Origin: Actinoallomurus soli
Lineage (GTDB): Bacteria > Actinomycetota > Actinomycetes > Streptosporangiales > Streptosporangiaceae
Assembly (NCBI RefSeq): GCF_024055715.1
Contig: NZ_JAMXMV010000001.1
Span: 124,001 to 188,000 of the forward strand
Direction: 5' to 3'
DNA length: 64,000 nucleotides
The notes beneath the pieces were generated by a model. It was not told the origin of the DNA, did no database searches, and saw only the letters and a program-made list of their open reading frames with translations. How positions within the stretch are numbered: the stretch's first letter is position 1; each line of letters starts with the position of its first letter. Positions 28,726 to 37,066 of the stretch are shown in pieces. A program made the position numbers and the translations under genes.

Positions 28726-29543
28726 GTCACGTCCGTTCGCCGCATACGCACCAGTTTCCCCGTTCCGACGGCGGCCAGAAAGACGGCCATCGCCAGCAGA
28801 ACGATCGTCGGGCCGGGGGCGAAGTCGGCGTCGACGGAGACCCACAGGCCGCCGACCGAGGAGACCACCCCGACGACGACGGCCAGCCCGATCGTCGTCA
28901 TGAACCCGCGGGTGAGCTGCTGCGCCGCCGCGACCGGTACCACCATCAGCGCGCTGACCAGCAGCAGGCCGACCGCGCGCATCGCCACCACCACGGTCAG
29001 CGCCGCGGTCACCGCGATGAGCAGCGACAGGAACCGCACCGGCAGGCCGCTTGCGCGGGCCACCTCCTCGTCCTGGCACAGGACGAACAGCTCCCGGCCG
29101 AACACGGCCAGGATCACGATGACCGCGACGGCGAGACCGGCGACGATGTACAGGTCGGTGGTGCCGACGCTGCTGATCGAGCCGAACAGGTAGCTGGAGA
29201 GGTTCGCGCTGCCGCCGGACAGGTTGGCGAACAGCACGCCGCCCGCCAGCCCGCCGTAGAACAGCAGGGCGAGAGCGACGTCGCCGCCCGTGCGGGTCCG
29301 GACCCGCAGCAGCTCGATCGCGACGGCGCCCAGCGCGGACACCACGAGCGCGAGGATCGTGGGCGAGCTGCGGGTGAGCAGGCCCAGCCCGACGCCGGTG
29401 AGCGCGATGTGCCCGATGCCGTCGCCGAGCAGGGCCAGCCGCCGCTGCACGATGAACGTGCCGACCGCCGGAGCCGCGATGCCCACGAGGACGGCGGCGA
29501 TCAGCGCGCGGCGGAGGAAGTCGTAGGACAGGAGTTCGATCAT
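28722..29543 (-). CDS. znuB: Zinc ABC transporter permease ZnuB
   Basis: A 273-residue ABC-3 family permease with about eight hydrophobic segments, LLGDGIGHIALTGVGLGLL near residue 45, and a C-terminal LLLVSALMVVPVAAAQQL. It forms the membrane channel for zinc with ZnuC and ZnuA. ATG 29543 overlaps the znuC stop (ATGA); an upstream frame extension is inside znuC. The coupling on both sides indicates a single transcript. Confidence 0.93.
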   Translation of the reverse strand: MIELLSYDFLRRALIAAVLVGIAAPAVGTFIVQRRLALLGDGIGHIALTGVGLGLLTRSSPTILALVVSALGAVAIELLRVRTRTGGDVALALLFYGGLAGGVLFANLSGGSANLSSYLFGSISSVGTTDLYIVAGLAVAVIVILAVFGRELFVLCQDEEVARASGLPVRFLSLLIAVTAALTVVVAMRAVGLLLVSALMVVPVAAAQQLTRGFMTTIGLAVVVGVVSSVGGLWVSVDADFAPGPTIVLLAMAVFLAAVGTGKLVRMRRTDVT

Positions 29544-30295
29544 GACAGCAGGTGTGGCTCCTCGGCCGGGGCGTGCGGGTGGACGTGGTCGTGGCCGGGC
29601 CGGGCGCACTCGCCCTTCGGCTCCGGGGGAACGCCCTCGTGCGAGATGAGGCCGTTCTCCAGGACCACGGAACGGGTGATCAGAGGCTCCATCGGCCCGA
29701 GCTCGTGGGCGACCAGCACGACCGTACGGCCCTCGGCGACCTGGTCGCGGAGCGTACGGGCGAGGGTCTCCTGGCTGGCCGCGTCGACGCCCGCGGTCGG
29801 CTCGTCCATGACGAAGACGTCCGGCTCACCGGCGAGGGCGCGGGCGATGAGCACGCGCTGCTGCTGGCCGCCGGACAGCTCCTGGGCGGAGTCGCGCGCG
29901 CGGTGTGCCATGCCGACGGCCTCCAGGGCCCGATCCACCGCGCGCCGGTCGGCGGCCGAGAACGGGCGGAACCGCGACTGCCGGGCGATCCGCCCCGACG
30001 ACACGACCTCGCGTACGGTGGCGGGCACGCCGCCGCCGACCGACAGCCGCTGCGGGACGTACCCGACGCGCTTCCAGTCCTTGAAGCGGGCCGGCGGCAC
30101 GCCGTACAGCTCGACCCGCCCGGCCGACAGCGGGATCAGGCCCAGCAGCGAGCGGATCAGCGTGGACTTTCCGGAGCCGTTCGGCCCCATCACGGCGAGG
30201 ACCTCGCCGGGCTCGACGGTCAGGTCGACGCCGCGCAGCACCGGGCGGCGGTCCAGCCGCACCTCGCCGCCTGTCATGCGGAACGGAACGGTCAT
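29540..30295 (-). CDS. znuC: Zinc ABC transporter ATPase ZnuC
   Basis: A 251-residue ABC ATPase with Walker A GPNGSGKST, Q-loop GYVPQRLS, signature LSGGQQQR, and Walker B VFVMDEPTAGVD. The C-terminal tail is rich in histidine (GHDHVHPHAPAEEPH), unusual for the ATPase and probably metal-binding. ATG 30295 overlaps the znuA stop as ATGA with AGGA just upstream; ATG 30301, two codons earlier, is an alternative. Confidence 0.93.
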   Translation of the reverse strand: MTVPFRMTGGEVRLDRRPVLRGVDLTVEPGEVLAVMGPNGSGKSTLIRSLLGLIPLSAGRVELYGVPPARFKDWKRVGYVPQRLSVGGGVPATVREVVSSGRIARQSRFRPFSAADRRAVDRALEAVGMAHRARDSAQELSGGQQQRVLIARALAGEPDVFVMDEPTAGVDAASQETLARTLRDQVAEGRTVVLVAHELGPMEPLITRSVVLENGLISHEGVPPEPKGECARPGHDHVHPHAPAEEPHLLS

Positions 30296-31182
30296 CGGCA
30301 TCCTAGAGCGGGTCGCAGTATCGAGAGGTCACGGCGCATGATCGAGAAGTAGTCGTCGGACGAGCCACGTTTCACGCCCTCGACCGGGTCGAGGACCTCG
30401 GTGCGCACGCCCGCCTCGTTCGCGAGCGTCGCGGCGGTCTTCGGGCTGGCGAGCGTCTCGGTGAAGACGGTGGTGGCGTGCGTACGCCGGACGAGGTCGA
30501 TGAGACTCGCCAGGCGGCCGGGTGAGGGCTCGGCCTCGGGGTCCAGGCCGGTGACGCCGACCTGCGTCAGACCGTACCGCTGGGCCAGATACCCGAACGC
30601 CGAATGGCTCGTGACGATCTCCTTGCGGGCGCAGTCCCGCAGGCCCGTACGGAACTCCCCGTCCAGGGCGGTCAGCTTCGTGACCACCTGCGCGGCGCGC
30701 GAACGGTACCCCGCCGCGTGCGCGGGGTCGATCGCGGCGAGGCGCTCACCGAGGGCGGTGGCCACGGTCGCGAACCTGTTCGGGTCCAGCCACAGGTGGG
30801 GGTCCTCGGCGGCGTGGCCGGTCTCGTCCTGCGGCGCGGGAAGCGTCGTGACCAGCGACGACGCGTCGATGGAGTGCTTCTTGGCGTGTTCGCGCACGGC
30901 CTTGTCGACGGCCGGCTGCACGCCCTTGATGTAGAAGGCCAGCTTCGATTCGCCCACGTCGATGACCTGGCGCGGGGTCAGCTCCAGGTCGTGGGGTTCG
31001 GCGCCGGGCTTGGTGAGGTTCTGCACGGAGCCGTTGGGGCCGGCGACCTGCTCGGCGAGCCACGCCAGCGGGTAAAAGGCCGCGACGATCTTGGGGTCAC
31101 CGTGGCCGCCGGTCCGCGCTCCGCAGGCGGTCGCCAGCAGCGCGGCGCCGAGCGCGAAGGGCAGGAGTCGTCGGTATCGCAC
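30292..31182 (-). CDS. znuA: Zinc-binding lipoprotein ZnuA
   Basis: A 296-residue cluster A-I/ZnuA solute-binding protein, anchored as a lipoprotein (N-terminus RYRRLLPFALGAALLATACG, lipobox Cys). Zinc ligands typical of the family are seen in GAEPHDLELTPRQ, AAEDPHLWLDP (with a short EDPH loop), SHSAFGYLAQRYGL and the late Asp/Glu region. It hands zinc to ZnuBC. The start is GTG 31182, placed 6 nt after a -10 element, so translation is probably leaderless; the longer upstream frame covers the Zur box. Confidence 0.93.
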   Translation of the reverse strand: MRYRRLLPFALGAALLATACGARTGGHGDPKIVAAFYPLAWLAEQVAGPNGSVQNLTKPGAEPHDLELTPRQVIDVGESKLAFYIKGVQPAVDKAVREHAKKHSIDASSLVTTLPAPQDETGHAAEDPHLWLDPNRFATVATALGERLAAIDPAHAAGYRSRAAQVVTKLTALDGEFRTGLRDCARKEIVTSHSAFGYLAQRYGLTQVGVTGLDPEAEPSPGRLASLIDLVRRTHATTVFTETLASPKTAATLANEAGVRTEVLDPVEGVKRGSSDDYFSIMRRDLSILRPALGCR

Positions 31183-31188
31183 GCTCTG

Positions 31189-31218
31189 AGTATGGATGAA
31201 TATGAAAATGATTGTCAA
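31189..31218 (-). promoter_or_regulatory. znu operon promoter
   Basis: On the minus strand TTGACA (31218-31213) and CATACT (31194-31189) are 18 bp apart, and the -10 ends 6 nt before the GTG. This is the best vegetative promoter in the window and predicts a leaderless znuA mRNA. Confidence 0.65.
31203..31217. promoter_or_regulatory. Zur box over the znu -35
   Basis: TGAAAATGATTGTCA is a near-palindrome matching the actinobacterial Zur consensus (TGAAAATGATTTTCA-like). It covers the -35 and the spacer of the znu promoter, so Zur-Zn bound here would block RNA polymerase. Confidence 0.75.
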
Positions 31219-31242
31219 AATCGCCCATGTCCGGGTTGTCGG

Positions 31243-31530
31243 TCAGCTCACCAGCTTCCCGACCGCGACCGCCAGGATGACCGCGGGGACCACGATCCTC
31301 ACCAGGCGATGGGACGCGCTCCGCGCCGGTGCGGCCAGGAACGCGAACCACAGCAGGAACGCCAGCACCGCGAGCAGCACGCCGCCGGCCACACCCGGCG
31401 CCGCCAGGCCCGCGATCAGCAGCGCGGGCAGGACCACCAGCGGGACCCACCGGGGAAGCTGCTGGAGGTAGAGGAAGAAGACGGCGCTGCGCTGCCGAAG
31501 TTTCGAATCCACGCCCCCATCGTCCCGCAT
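31243..31530 (-). CDS. Small membrane protein (DUF6703-like)
   Basis: A 95-residue protein with a short basic N-terminus (SKLRQRSAVFFLYLQQLPRW) and three hydrophobic segments: VPLVVLPALLIAGLAA, VLLAVLAFLLWFAFL and IVVPAVILAVAVGKLV. It resembles small actinobacterial membrane proteins of unknown function, DUF6703-like by pattern. The start ATG 31530 is tentative; GTG 31512 is possible. It lies divergently from the ABM-domain gene. Confidence 0.55.
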   Translation of the reverse strand: MRDDGGVDSKLRQRSAVFFLYLQQLPRWVPLVVLPALLIAGLAAPGVAGGVLLAVLAFLLWFAFLAAPARSASHRLVRIVVPAVILAVAVGKLVS

Positions 31531-31566
31531 CGGCGTCCCGCGCGGGGAGATCGCCTCGCCTACCGG

Positions 31567-31578
31567 CATGATGGACGG
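31567..31578 (+). promoter_or_regulatory. -10 element for a leaderless transcript
   Basis: CATGAT lies 6 nt before GTG 31579 with no SD. The following GGACGG-GTG is the same as at recO. Confidence 0.35.
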
Positions 31579-31863
31579 GTGCTGGCCATCACCCGCTACC
31601 GCGTTCCCGAGACCGAGACCGAGACGTTCGTCAAGACGGCGCACGAAGTGCTCCGCTCCCTCGCCGGCAGCCCCGGCCACCGTTCCGGCGGCCTCGCCCG
31701 GTCCGTCGACGAGCCCGACCTGTGGGCGATGGTGACCTACTGGGACGGCGCCGGCTACTACCGCCGGGCGCTCGGCGCGTACGACGTACGGCTGGCGCTC
31801 ATCCCGCTCTCGGCGCTCGCCATCGACGAGGCCGGGGCGTACGAGATCGTCGACCCTGAGTAA
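31579..31863 (+). CDS. ABM-domain (antibiotic biosynthesis monooxygenase-like) protein
   Basis: A 94-residue dimeric alpha/beta-barrel-type protein. LAITRYRVPETETETFVKTA opens the ferredoxin-like fold and DLWAMVTYWDGAGYYRRALG matches the strand-helix pattern typical of ABM proteins. Such proteins range from monooxygenases to heme degraders and stress proteins; no active-site clue is present. The start is GTG 31579. Confidence 0.6.
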   Translation: MLAITRYRVPETETETFVKTAHEVLRSLAGSPGHRSGGLARSVDEPDLWAMVTYWDGAGYYRRALGAYDVRLALIPLSALAIDEAGAYEIVDPE

Positions 31864-31976
31864 AGAGCGGGCTTCCCGCCGTCGAAGACCTTCTCTGCCC
31901 CCCGCGCGCCCCGCCACGGTCCTGGCAGCCCCTCCGATCATCGTCGTCGTACGGACGACGATCGTGGGGGGACGCC

Positions 31977-33170
31977 ATGCGCCGTGCCATGCTGCTCGCC
32001 GGAATCCTCGGAACACTGCTCCCGGGCGCACCGTCCGCCCAGGCGGACACCGACGTCCACTACCAGGGCCTCCGCATCCCGGTGCCCGCCGGATGGGAGG
32101 TCCACCGCCTCGGCCCCCGTTCCACGGACTGCCTCCGCTTCGACCGGCACGCCGTCTACCTCGGTCCCGCCGGCGAGAACCAGGACTGCCCCGCCCACGC
32201 CGTCGGCCGTACGACGGCCATCCACGTCGAACCGCTCACCGCGCAGACGAACGCCCTGGTGACCGGCATGCTGGCAGGACGACACCCCGAGAGCGGACGG
32301 CCGCCGGGCCTGCGGGTGCACGACCCGGCCGCCCACGAGATCCTGCTCGCGGTCCCGCAGGCCGGAGCGTTCATCACCGGCTCGTACGGCGCGAACGCCC
32401 AGGACCTGGAGCGCGTCCTGGCCCGCATCACCGTCGACCCGCCACCGGCCGAGGGCGCGACCGAGCGCCACACCGGCACCGCCCACCGCCGCTGGGTGCG
32501 GGGCGACGGATTCGACACCTGCCACGCGCCGTCCCTCGACGCGATGCAGGCGTGGCGCAAGGACTTCGTCGCCGCCAACGTCTACATCGGCGGTGTCTCC
32601 CGCGCCTGCCCGGACGGCAGGCTGTCCCACGACTGGGTCGCCGCCGTACGGGCCATGGGCTGGCGACTGATCCCGACGTACGTCGGCCCGCAGGCGCCGT
32701 GCGGCCCGCATCGCGTCAACTTCACCCCTGACAGCGCCGTCGACGACGCGAGAGCCTCGGCCGAAGACGCCGCCGACCGCGCCCGTCTCCTCGGACTGCG
32801 CCGGCACACGCCCATCTACTACGACATGGAGGCGTACGGCCGGCACGATCCCGTCTGCCGGGAGGCGGTCCTCGACTTCATCGACGCGTGGACCAGGAGA
32901 CTGCGCCGCCTCGGCTACGTGCCGGGCGTCTACAGCAGCGTCGCCTCGGGCATCCACGACCTGGCCGAGGCCAAGGGGATCAAGAAACCCGCCGCCGTCT
33001 GGTTCGCCCACTGGGACAAGAAGTCCGACCCCTGGAAAGACCGGTACATGCCACATGGTTGGTGGCCCGGCCACCGCCGCATCAAGCAGTACCGGGGCGA
33101 CCACCGCGAAACCCACGGCGGCTACACCCTGAACATCGACAACGACGCCCTCGACGGCTACGTCCGCTGA
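31977..33170 (+). CDS. Secreted DUF1906 glycoside-hydrolase-like protein
   Basis: A 397-residue protein with a signal peptide (RRAMLLAGILGTLLPGAPSAQA) and an N-terminal domain of about 130 residues without known function. A C-terminal DUF1906 (Rv2525c-like, GH25-like TIM barrel) domain starts at GFDTCHAPSLDAMQAW. Barrel features are ANVYIGGVSR, WRLIPTYVGPQAPCG, PIYYDMEAY, YVPGVYSSVASGIHDL and AVWFAHWD; the IYYDMEAY acidic residues could be catalytic. A cell-wall glycan is the likely substrate. The start is ATG 31977. Confidence 0.85.
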   Translation: MRRAMLLAGILGTLLPGAPSAQADTDVHYQGLRIPVPAGWEVHRLGPRSTDCLRFDRHAVYLGPAGENQDCPAHAVGRTTAIHVEPLTAQTNALVTGMLAGRHPESGRPPGLRVHDPAAHEILLAVPQAGAFITGSYGANAQDLERVLARITVDPPPAEGATERHTGTAHRRWVRGDGFDTCHAPSLDAMQAWRKDFVAANVYIGGVSRACPDGRLSHDWVAAVRAMGWRLIPTYVGPQAPCGPHRVNFTPDSAVDDARASAEDAADRARLLGLRRHTPIYYDMEAYGRHDPVCREAVLDFIDAWTRRLRRLGYVPGVYSSVASGIHDLAEAKGIKKPAAVWFAHWDKKSDPWKDRYMPHGWWPGHRRIKQYRGDHRETHGGYTLNIDNDALDGYVR

Positions 33171-33294
33171 CCAAATCCGTGAATCGGTCGGACCTCAATC
33201 AGGTTCGATCAAGGATGGGTAGTTCCCGGAGCCGATGAACTGCCGAATCTCCCGGATAAGGCCGCCGACTAGCGGAGTTTCGGACGATGTCTCC

Positions 33295-33324
33295 TCGACA
33301 TGACAGGCGATGTTTCTGTACCTT
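33295..33324 (+). promoter_or_regulatory. Putative promoter of the WXG/mycosin island
   Basis: TCGACA (33295-33300) and TACCTT (33319-33324) are 18 bp apart and lie 53 bp before the first island gene. No other gene occupies 33171-33377. Confidence 0.4.
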
Positions 33325-33377
33325 GACTTACTGTTTCCGGGCACGGGGGTGCGCAAGTCAAGAAGGGGGGCGGCCGC

Positions 33378-33827
33378 ATGCCGCCACTGAACGAAGGGGG
33401 CACGCAGCGGGGGGTGCAGTCTTCCCCGCCATGGGTCGGAGGGGGGGACCCAGACGTCAAGTGGGCACCATTCAAGATCGACCATGCCGCCTCAATTCTC
33501 GAGCGGGCGCTGGAACACCTGAGCGCCACCGGTGCACTTGACGAAGTTCAGACTCAAGGGCTCCTCACCGCTGCCGAACTCGGCAACTGGGACGCAGGGC
33601 AAACGCTCGCGGGCACCACCGAGGCTGCGTACAAGCACATCAGTGCGGTCTCCCGGGACTTCCTCACGCAATATGCAGCCGCGATCAGACTGCTACGCAG
33701 GACCGCAGCCCACTATTCCGGCACCGAAGAGGGCCTTGCACAACACATACGGCAGATCGGCGGCGGCCGCGAGCAGCCGACCCGGGCCCAGAGTCCGACT
33801 TGGGCCAACACGCCGTCGGCCGACTGA
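33378..33827 (+). CDS. WXG100-like secretion-associated protein
   Basis: A 149-residue helical protein. After a 35-residue Gly/Pro-rich start, the sequence HAASILERALEHLSATGAL, then LGNWDAGQTLAGTTEAAYKHIS, then YAAAIRLLRRTAAHYSGTEE forms a helix-W-x-x-G-helix arrangement like WXG100/ESX substrates. The C-terminal 20 residues are disordered. It starts the island, 15 bp before the PPE-like gene. Assignment to the type VII substrate class rests on pattern and neighbours. Confidence 0.6.
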   Translation: MPPLNEGGTQRGVQSSPPWVGGGDPDVKWAPFKIDHAASILERALEHLSATGALDEVQTQGLLTAAELGNWDAGQTLAGTTEAAYKHISAVSRDFLTQYAAAIRLLRRTAAHYSGTEEGLAQHIRQIGGGREQPTRAQSPTWANTPSAD

Positions 33828-33842
33828 TGCAGGGGACTCACC

Positions 33843-35216
33843 ATGGCCCTTGACCATCGAACCTTCGCCATCAAGAGCGGCGGACGGCCGCAGGGTGCCG
33901 GCTCTTACGGTGACGCCGACACCGTCCGAAGGATGATCGCCGCAACGCAGCCAGCGAAGATCACGACCGCAGCCGCGGCCTATGACGCCATGGGCACCGC
34001 ACTCAATGAGCTGCAGACAGCCCTCTACGATGCCGCGAAGGTCCTGGCTGGATGCTGGGGCGGCCCGGCAGCGGACAATGCCCAGCAGGTTCTGCGCTGC
34101 CTCTACACCACAGCCGAAGAACTCGTCATCCGCAGCAACGAGACCGCCAAGACGCTGCAATGGTATGGCGGGTCCATCCTGCCGATGTACCGAAGCATCC
34201 AGTGGCCAGAGAACACCCGGTCACCTGCCGCGACCACCGCAGCCGATCAAATCATGAAGAACCTCAACGAGCGGATCGCCCAGACCTGGGATGGCATGCC
34301 GCCCCAGATCGAAAGAACCCTTCCGCGCTTCGCGGGGAGGGGCGACGGCTCTCCCGATGCCGATGCCGATGCCGATGGAGCGGACCGGCTCGGTACGAGT
34401 GGCGCAAAGCGTCAAGCAGGTCATGTGAGGATAGGTGTTCCGCGCATGCCCGAGCACCCGTCGCGAACCTCAAGAGGAGGCCCTACTTCACGTTCACATG
34501 GCCTAGCCGAAAAGCCGATAGGCGATTCATCAGGCCTACCGAGCGGTCTCGGCACCGGACTGGCGGGAATGGCTCCTTCAGAGCCCGGCTCTCTCAAAGG
34601 CGGGCTTGGCCTCGGAGGCGGACCGCCGCTCGGCGATGTGCCCGCCGGACCAGGTGGCGCAGACCTTGGTGGGCCGATGGTGCAGGCCTTCTCCGGAACG
34701 ATCGGTCCAGGCGGCAGCCTCTTCGGCTCCGGTGCTGGCTCATCGCTCTTCAACGAAGAATCATCCCCGAGCCCGGGACGGGAGACAGGGACACGGCAAC
34801 GGCTGGGCGCTGGAGAAAGCCGAGCCGGAGCTCGCGGTAGCGGAGAAGCCGGCCCAATGATCTCCGGGGGTAGACGACCGGACGAGAAGGAGCGCCAGCG
34901 CACGGTTTGGCTGGTTGAAGACCAAGACGTTTGGACGGGCGAGGCGGAGGTGGCGCCTAGCGTGATCGGCGATGCTTCCGACCACCTCGGTCGCCGTAAG
35001 CAGGACGATGACGAGTTCCTGACCGTAGACGAGCTCCAGGATCTGCTCGACCTCGTCGATGAGCCGGCGAAGGAGACCGGTGAAGGAAGCAACCAGCCGC
35101 CGAGCCAAAGCGTCACAGGCACGAAGCCGCTGTCGGCAGGCGGGGATTATCTCATTGATCTTGGTGACGATATCTTCGGTCCTGATCATTTCGACTCCAA
35201 CCTACGCCGAGACTAG
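33843..35216 (+). CDS. PPE/EspB-like protein with Gly-rich C-terminus
   Basis: A 457-residue protein. The N-terminal 150 residues are helical and WXG-like (TTAAAAYDAMGTALNEL, VLAGCWGGPAADNAQQVL with a W-G-G turn). The middle is a long low-complexity Gly/Ser/Pro segment (GSLKGGLGLGGGPPLGD), as in EspB or PPE proteins. The C-terminus is acidic (EFLTVDELQDLLDLVDEP). The last 158 bp overlap the mycosin gene in another frame. It is a likely secreted substrate processed by the next gene product, as EspB is by MycP1; this is an inference. Confidence 0.65.
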   Translation: MALDHRTFAIKSGGRPQGAGSYGDADTVRRMIAATQPAKITTAAAAYDAMGTALNELQTALYDAAKVLAGCWGGPAADNAQQVLRCLYTTAEELVIRSNETAKTLQWYGGSILPMYRSIQWPENTRSPAATTAADQIMKNLNERIAQTWDGMPPQIERTLPRFAGRGDGSPDADADADGADRLGTSGAKRQAGHVRIGVPRMPEHPSRTSRGGPTSRSHGLAEKPIGDSSGLPSGLGTGLAGMAPSEPGSLKGGLGLGGGPPLGDVPAGPGGADLGGPMVQAFSGTIGPGGSLFGSGAGSSLFNEESSPSPGRETGTRQRLGAGESRAGARGSGEAGPMISGGRRPDEKERQRTVWLVEDQDVWTGEAEVAPSVIGDASDHLGRRKQDDDEFLTVDELQDLLDLVDEPAKETGEGSNQPPSQSVTGTKPLSAGGDYLIDLGDDIFGPDHFDSNLRRD

Positions 35217-36348
35217 TCCCCGCACAGAGGAATGGTGGTTCGGGACCTGGGACATCCAGCAAAAGGTATGGCCAATCACCACTGGTAAAGGCGTCACCGT
35301 CGCAGTCATCGACGGTGGGGTCAACGCTAAAGTTCCAGACCTGCGCGGCGCAGTCATCCCTGGAGCCGATATCGATGCGGGCAAGGGAGATGGGCGCATC
35401 GACTTCGACACTCGGGAGAACGGGCATGGAACCAGCATGGCGGCCCTGATCGCCGGCCAAGGGAGCGGAACCGGAATGGTCGGTGTCGCCCCAGGTGTGA
35501 AGATAATGCCCATCCGTGCGCAAGGCGGTACCGAAGAAATCGAGGCCGGTATCCGTTACGCCGCCGACCACGGCGCCAAGGTGATCAACATTTCCATGGG
35601 CGATCCCATCCCCAGTTGGGCCGGTGGTTGTGGCCTCTCGACCGAAAGAACTATTGCTTATGCACTTCATCACGACGTGGTGATCGTCGCTTCTGCTGGT
35701 AATGACGGCGATATGGATAATATGCCGGATTGGCCGGCGCAGTGTCCTGGAATACTGGCCGTCGGGGCGGTCGATTACCAGTTCACGCCATGGATAAAGA
35801 CCCAGCGTCAAAGTTATGTGGCGGCCGCCGCTCCGGGTGTACATGTCGGGTCGGTGACTAAGGATGGCGCTTTTCTTCCTAATTGGAATGGAACCAGCCA
35901 GGCGTCCGCATTGACCGCGGGTGTGGTCGCGCTTGTGCGATCAAGATTTCCAAAGATGCCGGCGCGTGAGGTGGTGCAACGCATCATCGGTACGGCCCGA
36001 GACATCGGATCCCCTGGCCGAGACGATGAGACAGGATACGGCCTCGTCCGCCCGTACCATGCTTTGGTAGACAAAGTAGTGGCCGATGCTCCTAATCCCG
36101 TCTACGCGGCATGGGATAAGGCGCAGGCGGCCAACCGATCGAGCGTCAACCAGCCTGAGTCTTCCCCGCGTCCCTCGCCGCCTGCTGCCCGCAGTAGGAA
36201 TCGATCTTCGAATACTATGACTTACATTATCTTGGTGTCGGTTGCCTTGTTCGCGGTAGGCGCTGCGCTGCTTACGGCCTGGGCGAGTAGGCAACGTCTT
36301 GGTTACGCTCGCAATAAGGTCTCTCGGGATAGCAAGTCAACACGGTAG
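35059..36348 (+). CDS. Mycosin-like subtilase (type VII secretion-associated)
   Basis: A 429-residue membrane-anchored S8 serine protease. An Arg-rich N-terminus leads into a signal segment (IISLILVTISSVLIIS), then the catalytic triad D85 (VAVIDGGVN), H123 (ENGHGTSMAALIAG) and S280 (NWNGTSQASALTAG), with Asn in ASAGNDG for the oxyanion hole. A Pro-rich linker and a C-terminal transmembrane helix (YIILVSVALFAVGAALLTAW) complete the mycosin plan. ATG 35059 lies inside the upstream gene (158-bp overlap); no later start retains the signal peptide. Confidence 0.88.
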   Translation: MSRRRRPVKEATSRRAKASQARSRCRQAGIISLILVTISSVLIISTPTYAETSPRTEEWWFGTWDIQQKVWPITTGKGVTVAVIDGGVNAKVPDLRGAVIPGADIDAGKGDGRIDFDTRENGHGTSMAALIAGQGSGTGMVGVAPGVKIMPIRAQGGTEEIEAGIRYAADHGAKVINISMGDPIPSWAGGCGLSTERTIAYALHHDVVIVASAGNDGDMDNMPDWPAQCPGILAVGAVDYQFTPWIKTQRQSYVAAAAPGVHVGSVTKDGAFLPNWNGTSQASALTAGVVALVRSRFPKMPAREVVQRIIGTARDIGSPGRDDETGYGLVRPYHALVDKVVADAPNPVYAAWDKAQAANRSSVNQPESSPRPSPPAARSRNRSSNTMTYIILVSVALFAVGAALLTAWASRQRLGYARNKVSRDSKSTR

Positions 36349-36392
36349 GGATTTTTGCATCCGTGTGTATGCAGCAACGGTAAGGATGGCCA

Positions 36393-36662
36393 GTGGGAAT
36401 TGATGACCACTCCAAGGAAGACCGTCTCGCACGGTTAGAGGATCAACTCGCCAAAAAAGGGATCACTGTAAGATCCAGGAATGACGATGTGATCGTAGTC
36501 GTCAATGGCCACGGGAAGTTGGTAAGTGTCGAAATCGATCCTAAGGCTGTACGAAACATCCGGACTTCGAAGTTGGAGATAACGGTAACGGAAACGATCA
36601 AAAGTGCGCGAGCTAAGGCGGTTCAGCTAAGAGAACTGGCTTTGCGACGCTTGGAAGGGTGA
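36393..36662 (+). CDS. YbaB/EbfC-family protein
   Basis: An 89-residue protein with the YbaB core: a coiled N-terminal helix (HSKEDRLARLEDQLAKKG), strands VIVVVNGHGKLVSVEIDP, and a C-terminal basic helix (ETIKSARAKAVQLRELAL). Canonical YbaB is a nucleoid-associated dimer; divergent copies accompany WXG/ESX-like loci in actinobacteria, where their role is unknown. GTG 36393 follows AAGGAT. GC content drops markedly from here to 38.69 kb. Confidence 0.7.
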   Translation: MGIDDHSKEDRLARLEDQLAKKGITVRSRNDDVIVVVNGHGKLVSVEIDPKAVRNIRTSKLEITVTETIKSARAKAVQLRELALRRLEG

Positions 36663-36669
36663 TATCGCT

Positions 36670-37029
36670 ATGAACGGTGAGGGTGAGGAACTGATCTCCC
36701 GCATGGAGGCAGCGATTTCCGATGCGTATGACAGAACCCGCCGAGTCAACGCCTTGGTCAACGCGGTCAACCGAGCGGCTCGCGACGTTGAGATTACCGT
36801 GGCTGGCTTTTCGAAGTGGGGTCTCAGGCAAGAGATGGAGAACGGGATTGGAATGGTCATTGTGAACGGCAATGGCGAGCTAGTCCGAATCGATTTTGAT
36901 CACGAAAAGGTGTCAATATCTGATCCGTCTCAATTGGGTAAGCGCATCGTGTCCGCTGTCAACGTTGCAGAAGAACGTGTTCGGAAGGTTCGCCTGCAAC
37001 GCGTAAAACAGTCATTGCGGGGTCGGTAG
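36670..37029 (+). CDS. YbaB/EbfC-like protein
   Basis: A 119-residue second YbaB-like protein with a helical start (ELISRMEAAISDAYDRT), strands around DVEITVAGF and GMVIVNGNGELVRIDFDH, and a basic C-terminal helix (VAEERVRKVRLQRVKQSL). It follows its paralogue by 7 bp and may form a heterodimer with it, which is an inference. Base composition is far from the genomic average. Confidence 0.65.
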   Translation: MNGEGEELISRMEAAISDAYDRTRRVNALVNAVNRAARDVEITVAGFSKWGLRQEMENGIGMVIVNGNGELVRIDFDHEKVSISDPSQLGKRIVSAVNVAEERVRKVRLQRVKQSLRGR

Positions 37030-37066
37030 TCGTGGTTCTCGGGCGTGGAGTGCGGAGGCTGAAGAG

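Noticed and set aside
25615-29193. A plus-strand open frame of more than 1,100 codons over the MFS, LysR and zur genes
   Set aside because: Low-complexity Arg/Gly/Asp composition and full overlap with conserved genes on both strands; a shadow frame.
33195-33290. Minus-strand peptide-like frame ending GNYPSLIEPD
   Set aside because: No start, no recognised family; could be a scrap of a lost gene at the island edge but cannot be supported.
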